In this document: positions 1-7,700 of the stretch, one piece after another
How the letters are laid out: every line of letters starts with the position of its first letter
Position numbering within the stretch: the first letter of the stretch is position 1
Assembly (NCBI GenBank): GCA_030426445.1
Contig: JAUHYS010000009.1
Coordinates: 1 to 18,512, forward strand
Reading direction: 5' to 3'
DNA length: 18,512 nucleotides
Source: a bacterium
GTDB lineage: Bacteria; UBA10199; DSSB01
The notes under the pieces: generated by a model
What the model saw: only the letters and a program-made list of their open reading frames with translations
Told to the model about the DNA's origin: nothing
The model's database searches: none
Position numbers and translations under genes: made by a program

Positions 1-147
1 AACTTTCCATCCATCAAGCCGGCCACTAGAAATCCCAACTAATGTTTTAATGTAAGCTTGAATAGCTGCTTTTAACGAATAATACTTGGTATCATAAATA
101 TGACCATTGTCCCAACTGCGCAGTATAAATTTTGGCCATAATTTAAA
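1..147 (-). pseudogene. Possible partial coding stretch at left edge (49 open codons)
   Basis: On the minus strand 49 consecutive sense codons run from just after the TGA at 148-150 to the window edge. The translation is rich in W, Y, D and K (it includes WPKFILRSWDNGHIYDTKYY) and reads like real protein. It shares its frame with the ORF ending at 148, so it may be the continuation of one gene broken by the TGA. It could instead be a separate gene without a visible ATG or GTG start. The family is not recognised. Confidence 0.3.
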
Positions 148-408
148 TCACCCCAAACAAGTTCTCCCTAATAGCAAATCGTCTCCATGATAGGACGCCC
201 CATCTCGAGGCCACCATCCAGTTTGCTTCCAGATGCTAGAAGACTCCATAAGTTTTTCAATATGTTGAGTACACATTGATAAAAGTAAGGGCACAAGGAG
301 CCATAAACCTAACTGCTTTCTCTGTTCAACATTAAGCCCGACAACACCTGTTTCAAGAAGCTTTGTAAGGATATCCGATGGCAGTTGATTTTTCTTATTT
401 TTTAACAT
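148..408 (-). CDS. Small hypothetical protein, 86 aa, possibly a truncated gene
   Basis: I do not recognise this ORF. The ATG at 408 is preferred because it lies beyond the stop of the ATPase gene at 431; the frame is open to 516, but that would overlap the ATPase. The product has a Lys/Asn-rich start, then a hydrophobic stretch (QLGLWLLVPLLLSMC) that could be one membrane segment, and ends in a W/G/D-rich tail. No convincing Shine-Dalgarno site precedes the ATG. The same frame stays open for 49 codons after the TGA, so it may be the front of a broken gene. It follows the ATPase by about 22 bases on the same strand and might be co-transcribed. Confidence 0.35.
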   Translation of the reverse strand: MLKNKKNQLPSDILTKLLETGVVGLNVEQRKQLGLWLLVPLLLSMCTQHIEKLMESSSIWKQTGWWPRDGASYHGDDLLLGRTCLG

Positions 409-430
409 AAGTAATTTTGAGTTAATTTTT

Positions 431-1747
431 TTAGTTAAAAGGCCTATTGAGTAAAAAGTTCTCAAAACTGACCCCTTTGACCTGCTTGGTTTCAAATTCA
501 TGGGAAGAAACCACAAGGAGTCGACCCTTGGGAAAACACTTAGAAAACCAGGTAAAATCTAAAGGCCCTGCCCGTCCTCGTTTTACCTCGATCCATTGCT
601 GATTAGGAGTCACAAAGTCAATCTCATGACTTTTCGATTGCCAAAAACCCATGGCCTCAGGATTGGGGTCCTGCTTTAAAACGGAACGCCGCCAAATTTC
701 TTGAGCGACGAGCCATTCAAAAAAAGTGCCTTGGGTTTCTTGAGGCAATGCCTTGAACTCCTTAATCGTTCGTGGAGCCTGCGGGTGGAAGACCATCGCA
801 ACAGCAAGATTAATAAAGTGAAATCGACAAGGCTTACGAAGCAATAAAATCTTTTTATTGGCGTCCCATTGCCAAGCCGGAAGCACCGTTAGCAAATCAG
901 AGAGTTGTTCGATATACGCGCTGGCAATGGTATTATTGGCCAGCCCGGTTTCGCGAGCTAGCTTGGCGTAGCCCAAAGACTTTCCACCAAAACGCACTAA
1001 AGCACTTAAAATCTGCGCAATGGCAATTCGACTGCGACCACTGAGAACAATTTCTCCAAAAATCCAGTCACGAATCAATTGGATAAAATAATCCGGAAGA
1101 TTTCCCGACTGATAAAGCGTATTCAAAGCAATAGGCGAGCCTCCACTCAGCAAGTAGGCCAGTAGTGTATCTTTCCCTAACTTCTTATGAGCAAGATGGT
1201 GAAAGGATCGATAAGAGATGGGAAGAAAGACATATTCACTACGTTTTAAGGTACCTTTTCGTCCAGGCAGCCGTTCACTGCCACGACGTATATCGGTCGC
1301 CTTAGACCCTGTGGTTACGATCAAAACATCTTTTAAGTGCCCTTGATCTAAAATTCTTTTGAGAGGGTTTTCCCAACCTTGAATGGCAGTGATTTCATCA
1401 ATGAATATTCTTTTAACGGGGCTTCCTTTAGCAAAGGCTGCTTCCAACTCGATTAAGTTTTGATATAAGGCCTCCTGGCTCAATATTTCGTCGCCATTTA
1501 AGTAGTAGGTGCTTCCTGGCCCAAACTTTTTAGCGGATTGATAAATTTCCATTTCCAACCAGGTACTTTTACCATACTGCCGCGCTCCCCGAATGGTGAT
1601 CAGTCCTGGTTTCAATGGTAAGGTCTTCAGTGCAAATTCAAAGGGAAGCGAAAGGAGTTGAGACTGCAACTTTTGGCGACGAGGCCATAATTCAGGAGGA
1701 TTGATTTCTCCCCGGGATAATTTCTGATTAAGTTTTTGAAATTCCAT
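431..1747 (-). CDS. AAA family ATPase with DUF4143-type C-terminal domain (438 aa)
   Basis: This belongs to the bacterial AAA_14/DUF4143 ATPase group, whose cellular role is poorly known; members are often in accessory DNA. Walker A is GARQYGKST at residues 54-62 and Walker B is RIFIDE at 113-118. A TTGS segment at 145-148 and an arginine-rich LPGR at 160-163 match the usual layout of this group. The middle (about 240-300) looks like a winged helix. The C-terminus has a PD-(D/E)XK-like pattern, D377 then IEVK at 386-389, as in the DUF4143 region. Length is typical. The ATG at 1747 lies 15 bases from an array of TAACGTT sites that probably regulates it. The gene appears intact. Function beyond nucleotide binding is inference. 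Confidence 0.85.
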   Translation of the reverse strand: MEFQKLNQKLSRGEINPPELWPRRQKLQSQLLSLPFEFALKTLPLKPGLITIRGARQYGKSTWLEMEIYQSAKKFGPGSTYYLNGDEILSQEALYQNLIELEAAFAKGSPVKRIFIDEITAIQGWENPLKRILDQGHLKDVLIVTTGSKATDIRRGSERLPGRKGTLKRSEYVFLPISYRSFHHLAHKKLGKDTLLAYLLSGGSPIALNTLYQSGNLPDYFIQLIRDWIFGEIVLSGRSRIAIAQILSALVRFGGKSLGYAKLARETGLANNTIASAYIEQLSDLLTVLPAWQWDANKKILLLRKPCRFHFINLAVAMVFHPQAPRTIKEFKALPQETQGTFFEWLVAQEIWRRSVLKQDPNPEAMGFWQSKSHEIDFVTPNQQWIEVKRGRAGPLDFTWFSKCFPKGRLLVVSSHEFETKQVKGVSFENFLLNRPFN

Positions 1748-1760
1748 AGCATGGCTTACT

Positions 1761-1815
1761 TAACGTTTGAAACATTTAAATATCTAACGTTCTTAACGTT
1801 AGTTTACTTAACGTT
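1761..1815. promoter_or_regulatory. Array of four TAACGTT sites upstream of the ATPase
   Basis: TAACGTT occurs at 1761-1767, 1785-1791, 1794-1800 and 1809-1815, each centred on the palindrome AACGTT. The outer two sit in a longer shared ACTTAACGTTT. The array begins 14 bases upstream of the ATPase ATG at 1747, where an operator would lie. The binding protein is unknown; autoregulation by the ATPase's own winged helix is an inference. Confidence 0.55.
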
Positions 1816-2014
1816 TAGGAAGTTAGCAATGTTTTTTTGATATCATTATCATTTTTGAGATAAGCCAAGGCCTAACAGGGCCATGAATTTTTACAGCTTA
1901 AAGACAACTCTCTTTATTTTGTTTTTGTAGAGAAATGATATCGAGATCAAAACGCGACACTGTATTAGATAATCATAAAGACATTTTGCCTTTTAAAATC
2001 AATTAACAGAAGTC

Positions 2015-2045
2015 GGGCGCAGCGAGCAGCGCCCCTACGGGTTAT
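2015..2045. repeat. Palindromic intergenic repeat, copy 1
   Basis: GGGCGC at 2015-2020 and GCGCCC at 2029-2034 form a hairpin with an 8-base loop. The right part, CAGCGCCCCTACGGGTTAT (2027-2045), recurs exactly at 12932-12950, and both copies are followed two bases later by ATTGT. This looks like a dispersed palindromic element. Without a T-run it is a weak terminator candidate. Confidence 0.6.
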
Positions 2046-2060
2046 TCATTGTGAACGATT

Positions 2061-2134
2061 TTAATACCCCACTCGTTTCGCCAAAACTGCATCCACCGCT
2101 AAACCCTAACTCATCCGAACTCCGCCGGGTTGGC
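2061..2134 (-). repeat. Dispersed ~75-bp repeat, copy 1, containing a nuclease-gene tail remnant
   Basis: Minus-strand 2061-2096 reads VDAVLAKRVGY-stop, matching the C-terminus LDAGLAKRVEY-stop of the nuclease gene at 13239-14102. The adjoining 2097-2134 matches 4566-4603 closely (shared CTAAACCCTAACTCATCC, then CTCCGCCGG). There is no full gene upstream of the tail here. I read it as the stub left by a lost nuclease gene or a repeat that carries that 3' end. Confidence 0.65.
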
Positions 2135-2145
2135 TCCGTCTTAAG
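2127..2145. repeat. 19-bp direct repeat, copy 1
   Basis: GGGTTGGCTCCGTCTTAAG occurs here and again exactly at 3140-3158, flanking the RhuM remnant and the dinJ-yafQ pair on both sides in direct orientation. It could mark the ends of an inserted segment or a recombination scar. Confidence 0.6.
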
Positions 2146-2152
2146 CCTTTTT

Positions 2153-2524
2153 CTAGTAAGACTTCCCCTTTTTTTCAATCTGAATCAATTCTTTCTCTGC
2201 TTCGATAAAGTGTTTTTCTACCTCAGTGGGTTCTTGTAATTCAAATTGGCCATATTTTGCATATTCCTCATGTGCTTTTTCCACGGCTGAATCATGGCTG
2301 ATCTTACCTCCATCGCTGAGGATATCGCGACCAGAGAGCTTGAGGAAATTATCTAACTTTTCAATCCAAGCTTTCATAGTCATTGCATGACGACTCATCG
2401 CCTGAAGTTCAGCAAATTCTAGATACATGCTTACAATACGATTGAGAATGTTGTTGCAAAAATTGCAACAACTGAATCTCGCTTTAACTCGCCAGATTCA
2501 AATATATTTTTTAAGTGCGGATAA
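2153..2524 (-). pseudogene. Virulence RhuM family protein, decayed with internal deletion
   Basis: The C-terminal part (2153 to about 2457) reads NNILNRIVSMYLEFAELQ and then 80 further residues including MTMKAWIEKLD and GKISHDSAVEKAHEEY. This matches the C-terminal region of RhuM family proteins, including the stop. Upstream at about 2460-2524, another frame reads HLKNIFESGELKRDSVVA, the RhuM N-terminal region that precedes FAT(V/T)Q. The centre of the family (YYNLDAIISVGYRVNS and IWATQRLR in relatives) is missing and the two halves are in different frames, so the gene is broken. The junction lies in a 10-bp-arm palindrome at 2450-2472. It follows the YafQ stop directly on the same strand. 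A 91-aa protein from the ATG at 2428 is possible but would be only the tail. Confidence 0.8.
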
Positions 2525-2527
2525 GAC

Positions 2528-2809
2528 TTATAAACTTAATTCGCTATGAGAGCCTAAGCGAATAAGGTCTAGAGTATTCGTATCTGGCTTGCGATAAATT
2601 AAAACCAAATCTGGCTTAAGGTGACAATCGCGACAGTCTTTCCATTCTCCAGCAAGGGCGTGGTCACGATAGCGTTGCGGCAAAGTTTTGTCCCTAACTA
2701 ATACATTGACAACATCCATCAAAGCTTTGTCTAAAAGCTTTTGGTAGCGCCCCTTTTTTTCGCGTTTATAGTCTCGTTTAAATTGTTGGGTACGTTTAAT
2801 GCTTCTCAT
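2528..2809 (-). CDS. yafQ: Type II toxin, YafQ family mRNA interferase (93 aa)
   Basis: YafQ-type toxins have the RelE fold and cleave mRNA on the ribosome; the cognate antitoxin neutralises them. The residues corresponding to the E. coli YafQ active site are present: H50 in RDHAL, H63 and D67 in DCHLKPD, and H88 near the C-terminus in LGSHSEL. Its 93 aa is the normal size. I chose the ATG at 2809, inside the last codons of the antitoxin gene; this gives the 14-base overlap common for such pairs. A TTG at 2821 would add four residues. It shares the antitoxin promoter at 3086-3113. All key residues look intact, so an active toxin is expected. Confidence 0.93.
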   Translation of the reverse strand: MRSIKRTQQFKRDYKREKKGRYQKLLDKALMDVVNVLVRDKTLPQRYRDHALAGEWKDCRDCHLKPDLVLIYRKPDTNTLDLIRLGSHSELSL

Positions 2810-3059
2810 TGAGCTCAGCAATAAGATCTTCTGGTTTGCCTACGTTGACTAATTTATCCTTTCGGGCAGCTTTGATTGCACGAATGGTTTTAGCATTGGG
2901 CACTAAAAGTTCAAAAGGCAGAGTTTTTTCACGGGCAATACGTGTTAATAACATACGAAAAGCATCCGAGACACTCAGTCCAATGGCTTCAAGTACAACC
3001 GAGGCTTCCTCTTTAATTTGCCCGTCAATTCGAGCACGCACTACACTACGCGTTGTCAT
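2796..3059 (-). CDS. dinJ: Type II antitoxin, RelB/DinJ family (87 aa)
   Basis: This is the antitoxin partner of the YafQ-like toxin. The N-terminus (about residues 4-50, RSVVRARIDGQIKEEA through LPFEL) is the ribbon-helix-helix DNA-binding region of RelB/DinJ proteins; the C-terminus (about 55-87) is the expected toxin-binding tail. The ATG at 3059 is chosen over an upstream in-frame start because a good GAGGAG ribosome site precedes it by nine bases and homologs begin at this point. The first gene of a two-gene operon, it should repress its own promoter through the palindrome at 3081-3093. Confidence 0.93.
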   Translation of the reverse strand: MTTRSVVRARIDGQIKEEASVVLEAIGLSVSDAFRMLLTRIAREKTLPFELLVPNAKTIRAIKAARKDKLVNVGKPEDLIAELNEKH

Positions 3060-3080
3060 AGAATAATCTCCTCTAATTGA

Positions 3081-3113
3081 GCTACAGTGTAGCCCAAATA
3101 TAAAAAATGTCAA
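3081..3113 (-). promoter_or_regulatory. dinJ-yafQ promoter with overlapping palindromic operator
   Basis: On the minus strand, TTGACA (3108-3113) is separated by 16 bases from TACACT (3086-3091). The palindrome GCTACA-C-TGTAGC (3081-3093) overlaps the -10 box, the expected position for autorepression by a DinJ-type antitoxin. The ribosome site GAGGAG lies just downstream. Confidence 0.75.
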
Positions 3114-3114
3114 G

Positions 3115-3158
3115 ATCGGGGATTTTAAAAAAATGATAAGGGTTGGCTCCGTCTTAAG
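3115..3158. repeat. Mosaic of two dispersed repeats
   Basis: 3115-3140 (ATCGGGGATTT, then an A-run, then ATGATAAG) matches 13196-13220 with one indel and few changes. 3140-3158 is an exact copy of the 19-mer at 2127-2145. Two repeat families therefore abut between dinJ and fic. The remaining 3159-3287 is very AT-rich and holds no gene. Confidence 0.6.
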
Positions 3159-3287
3159 TCTTTGTTTTAAGCTTTTGAGCTTTTTCTTGCTTTTGTGATA
3201 GGCAAAAATATATGCAAAAAATTAAGCATTTTATATTATTAAAAATTTATAATTGATTGAAATTAAATAATATATTATGCTTTATAT

Positions 3288-4487
3288 ATGAGCAAAAATA
3301 TAAGTAATTATGAGCCTATTTCTCTTATGGAACCCATGCTTCCGGAACTAAGCCATCGGGATCAAGACTTAGAAAATTTAGTGGTGGACCTAATAGAAAA
3401 AGCCAGCCGCTTAGCGGCTCAACTCAACCCGACGGTTCAAAAATCGATTGGCAGCCTAGTACGCTCTATGAACTGCTATTACAGCAACCTGATCGAAGGG
3501 CACGATACACACCCACGAGATATCGAGCGTGCCTTAGCAATGGACTTCTCTACACAGCCACAAAAACGTGCCTTGCAAAAAGAAGCCAAGGCTCACATTG
3601 CAGTACAAAAAAAAATTGATGAATCTCCAGACAACCCCAACTTGGTATCCCAAAAATATCTCTGTTATTTACATAAAGAGTTTTGCTCACATCTCAGTGA
3701 TGACATGTTATGGATTGCAGACCCAGATACTAAAAGAAAGGTCGAAGTCATTCCTGGAGAACTCCGCAAAGAAACCGTAACAGTGGGCCAGCATATTCCT
3801 CCGCGCCCCGAAAATATTACAAACTTTTTAAAGCGCTTTGAAGGGGCTTACCGTCCAGACCGTTTAAGTAAGCCCAGAAGGCTGCTTGCTGTGGCCGCTT
3901 CACACCACCGCCTTTTATGGATTCACCCATTTTTGGATGGCAATGGCCGCGTTGCACGGCTTTTTTCTCATGCTTATTTAAAATTAATTGGTTTAGGCAG
4001 TAGCCTGTGGTCCGTGTCACGAGGCTTTGCGAAATCAGTCAATGAATACCGAGCTTGCTTGATGGCAGCAGATGCCCTACAAACGGGGGATTTAGATGGC
4101 AGGGGAAATCTTTCGGCTCAAGGCTTAGTGGATTTTTGTAAATATTTTTTAAGAACCTGCATTGATCAAGTGCAGTATATGGAGTCCTTACTCAATACTA
4201 AAGAATTTTTAAGGCGTGTAGAAATTTATTGCGAGGAAGAAATACGCGCCAAGCGCCTGCCCAAGGGGGCTTTTTTTTTACTACGAGAGGCTTGGTATGA
4301 GGGGCAATTTGAAAGAGGTCGAGCCAAAGAGATTACCCACTATGGACAACGTCAAGCCAGTACGGTTTTAAACGCAGTGGTTAAAAAAGGGCTTTTGATT
4401 TCGGAAAGCCCCAAAGGTCCCGTGAGATTAAATTTTCCTTTAGAGGCAGTGGAGCGTTGGTTTCCAAACCTCTATCCGATGGGTTGA
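3288..4487 (+). CDS. Fic family protein, class II (399 aa)
   Basis: Fic proteins mostly transfer AMP from ATP to hydroxyl groups of target proteins. The active-site motif HPFLDGNGRVAR is complete at residues 213-224, with catalytic H213 and the DGNGR phosphate-binding loop. An inhibitory helix motif SNLIEG at 66-71 fits (S/T)xxxE(G/N) and lies N-terminal to the Fic core, which places it in class II (self-inhibited, one polypeptide). The C-terminal ~70 residues resemble a winged-helix domain, as in many class II proteins. The gene stands alone with no separate antitoxin, consistent with an internal inhibitory helix. There is no clear Shine-Dalgarno site; the upstream ~100 bases are extremely AT-rich. 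The target protein is unknown. Confidence 0.92.
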   Translation: MSKNISNYEPISLMEPMLPELSHRDQDLENLVVDLIEKASRLAAQLNPTVQKSIGSLVRSMNCYYSNLIEGHDTHPRDIERALAMDFSTQPQKRALQKEAKAHIAVQKKIDESPDNPNLVSQKYLCYLHKEFCSHLSDDMLWIADPDTKRKVEVIPGELRKETVTVGQHIPPRPENITNFLKRFEGAYRPDRLSKPRRLLAVAASHHRLLWIHPFLDGNGRVARLFSHAYLKLIGLGSSLWSVSRGFAKSVNEYRACLMAADALQTGDLDGRGNLSAQGLVDFCKYFLRTCIDQVQYMESLLNTKEFLRRVEIYCEEEIRAKRLPKGAFFLLREAWYEGQFERGRAKEITHYGQRQASTVLNAVVKKGLLISESPKGPVRLNFPLEAVERWFPNLYPMG

Positions 4488-4528
4488 AACACTTTGTTGG
4501 TGAAATTTGATAGTGATAGAAGTTTTTT

Positions 4529-4603
4529 CTCAATACTCCACCCGTTTGGCCAAGCCCGCATCCAGCCCTAAACCCTAACTCATCCCGACTCCGCCGGCTT
4601 GGC
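4529..4603 (-). repeat. Dispersed ~75-bp repeat, copy 2, containing a nuclease-gene tail remnant
   Basis: Minus-strand 4530-4565 reads LDAGLAKRVEY-stop, identical in protein to the last 11 residues of the nuclease at 13239-14102. The adjoining 4566-4603 matches copy 1. The element is bounded by imperfect inverted ends (GCCAAGCC near 4549, GGCTTGGC near 4597). No upstream nuclease coding sequence remains. The rest of 4488-4777 shows no gene. Confidence 0.7.
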
Positions 4604-4777
4604 ATCCCAATCTTTTATGACCCCTTGACGCTTTCCCCAAAAAAATATGCTGCCTGCATTGAAAAAATCACAACTTTCTATCTTAGTAACCGATAAGTAC
4701 TACAAAGCTGTGTCTTGATGTCAGCTTAACCAGAGATAAAAGGCAAAATTACTTTTTAATAACTAGACAATAACACC

Positions 4778-7700
4778 ATGGCAAAAATCAATAAAAACCA
4801 AGGAAATTCGACCTTTTTTGAAGGCCTCTTTAATAGTTTGGGAAGTACTGACTTATCAGATCCAACACAAGATGAAAAAATCAATGAGGGCCTTTTAGAA
4901 AAAACAGGTGAGCTGGTTTCGTCTTTTGGGACTCTTTTTGAGCCAATTCCCAAAAAATTAAACGCTTTTTGGGAAAATCCCTTAAAAGGAACCTCCAAAA
5001 TCCCAGTTACTGACATGAGGGAAATCTCTACAGCTTCTGACCCCAAAGAGCTCGCACGTTTATTTTGTCAGGACTTTCTGCAAGGAGAGGACACGGACCC
5101 TGCCTTAGAAGAAATTATTGAAGAAATCATGGGACTCATGGTGCAGGCCTTAGGCACCACTAGTTCTGAAGCAAAAAAACTTTTGGCCGAGGCCCAGGCT
5201 ATTTTGGATTTAGAAGGAGGCCGCTTCGCTCCCCTGGTCTGCGAAAGATTGGCTCTGCAAATTTCTCGGCTCAAACTAGAGAGCCTTTCCGAGTGGAGTC
5301 CCGATTCTGACTATGAAGATTTATCCGAAGAGCTAGAAAGTCACAAAAGAGCTTGGGGGGGCCTTCAAAGCCCTAGCAGTAAACCTCATATTAAGCGTTT
5401 ACTGGCAGACTTAAGCCAAATGGAAGACCAGTTAATCCTGGAGGATCCCAGAAGAGTCGATTCTGCAGATCTTCATTATGCGGCTTTGGCTTTATCGCGG
5501 GATCAAATGCGTGCACAGAGTCAAGTCAATGCAGCCCTTCATATTTTAGGCTTTCCTATTGCAAGCCAGCTAGAGACTTACCAGCAACACTTATATACCC
5601 AAGGCAGTCTCTACGAAAACTTTCTCACAGAGCAAATTGACTTAAAGAGAAAAGCTTTGGTCCAAGATGTGGCCGTTTCTACCCTAACTCGGGAGTTTCA
5701 TTACACAAAGCAAGCCCCTGATACTCCAGAAATCAAGTATTTGCTTTTCGTGCGCAAGCGAGTCCAAGCCGAACTCAAGGTATTAGCCGAGGTAGATTTA
5801 TCGGCTCCCGATGCCCAAGAAAAGCTCCTGGCCTTTGCTCCTTTGATCGATCAGCACCAGAGTCAAATGCTGCAAGGCACTTTAAAAGAAGCTTTTAATA
5901 CATCGCAGGCCTTGCCTGTCGGAGAGGCTCACCTCGAGCTTTCGGCCTTAAAAAGACGCATCGCGGCTTTAAGTCAAGACAGCCTCAAAAATCCAATCTC
6001 TGGAACCGAATACTGGGTGATTTACCGGCGTTTAAGGCAGCATGGCCTCGGCCGAGAAATCGAAAATCGTCTCCACACTTTAGCGCAAAGCGAACATTTT
6101 TTAGTTTATTTTGATTCCTCTGATGATGACGAGCTTTTGGCCTCTTATTACCAAGCAAGAGGCTTCGAAGACCGGGGAGAAAACCTTAAAGCGACAAGTA
6201 TTTTAAAAGACTTAGCGCCTTTAGAAAAAGGTCTGAGTCGCCGCTATGCCTGGTCGACTGCAAGCAGCTTTATCGCAAATCTAGGTCTTATTGCGACTTC
6301 GGGTTTTATAAGCCAGGCCGTGCGAAGCTTTAGTGTTGGCTTTTTAGAGTCCAGCGGCATGGGGGAGCTATGGTCTAGCCGAGCGGGCCTCGCCACAGCC
6401 TCTACTAGTTTTTGGGCTGCACATCGTTTTTTAGAACGCTCGATGTTAGGTGAAGGCTTTTTTAAGCCCGGGATGAGCCTACAAGAAAAATATCTTGAGA
6501 GCTTTGCCGAAATCATCGTCACGGCAGTCACTTTGCATTATCTTGGCCTCGCTCAGAAAAAATATATGGCTCAGTCACCTATTTTTCAGCGCGCACAGCA
6601 AGAAGCCATTGCACAAATCAGTCAAAAATTTGCGTCAGGAGAGCTTAAGTCTCAACAGATCAGTCAAGAAATGATTCGTCAAGCCGTCCAGGAAGCTCTT
6701 AAAAACAATCGAGCTTTGTATATGCAATTTACGGCAGGTTCGATACGCTCGGAGCTTTTAGCTTTAAGCAAATTAGGCTTCGCTCAAGGCGGAGTGTCGC
6801 GTTTGGTCACGAGTCAAGAAGAAGAGTTCTTATCTAGATTAGAAGAAGCCCTAGCAGCGGGCTATGGGCAGGGTTTTTCTCCCAAAGCTCTTTCAGAAAA
6901 CCTTGCTTTCATTGGTGGACTGCGCGCTTTTCATGGAATTAAGGCCGAACAGCAGAAAAGTTTCATGGCTTGGCTAGCAGAAAGCGGTGAAAAAAGCGCT
7001 AGCTTTTTTGATGGCCCTGGAGGACCCGGCGGCCCAGCGCCAGCTTTGGCTGGCCCTTCGGGACATAGAGTGGAACTCCCCAAATCACTGCTCCCTCTTT
7101 TAGAGCAGGCCAAGCAAGGCCTAGAAAAAGACCCCGGGATCTTTGCTGTCGCTGAAAAAAAAGGTAGCTTAACTAAAAGTTATGCCGATTATCTAAAACA
7201 TCGTGAAGGTGACTCGGGCCATAGCCAGGCTGAATTTCAATTAGCTCGAAGCCTAGTCCAGGCCCTTAATTTAGGCATCCATGAAAACGACCTCATCCAT
7301 GACCCTGTATTAAAATACTTATGGACTTGGATGTTAAAAGACCTTAAAGACCTAAGAAAAAGCGCTATTGCTGAAAGAAACGAAAATAGTAATAAAATAT
7401 TGCAAGTCTTCGGAATTCAGAACCTCGTTAATAGTCTGATGAGACCATCTCTCAATCACAAAGTCATACAAGAATTCATGGCTAGACTGGGGTCTTTTAA
7501 AGGTGACTTGGAAAAGTTTTCTCAAGAAATTCATAATGAGCTCCAAGAGGTCTGTGGAGGTCAAATAGAATGGCTTCCTTCCCAAGTAGATATTAAGAAA
7601 ATGTTATTGAGGAACTTATCCCTCAAGAACGGAGCCAGCTTAGACATCTCACTTTTCTCCGAAAGACTCAAGAAGGCAGCGGATTATTATAAAAGTAAAA

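Noticed and set aside
2051..2239. 62-aa plus-strand ORF
   Set aside because: It lies across the dispersed repeat and the antisense of the RhuM tail; no ribosome site and no family.
2809..3066. 85-aa plus-strand ORF
   Set aside because: Exact antisense of the dinJ gene, which has clear family motifs and a ribosome site.
2061..4603. Integron attC sites
   Set aside because: The repeats lie at gene ends and have inverted arms, but no RYYYAAC/GTTRRRY core pair and no integrase were found.
4381..4605. 74-aa minus-strand ORF over the end of fic
   Set aside because: It is antisense to fic and then reads the dispersed repeat in a frame different from the nuclease tail.
6244..7113. Minus-strand ORFs inside the giant gene
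   Set aside because: They are shadows of the GC-rich plus-strand coding region, without family signatures.
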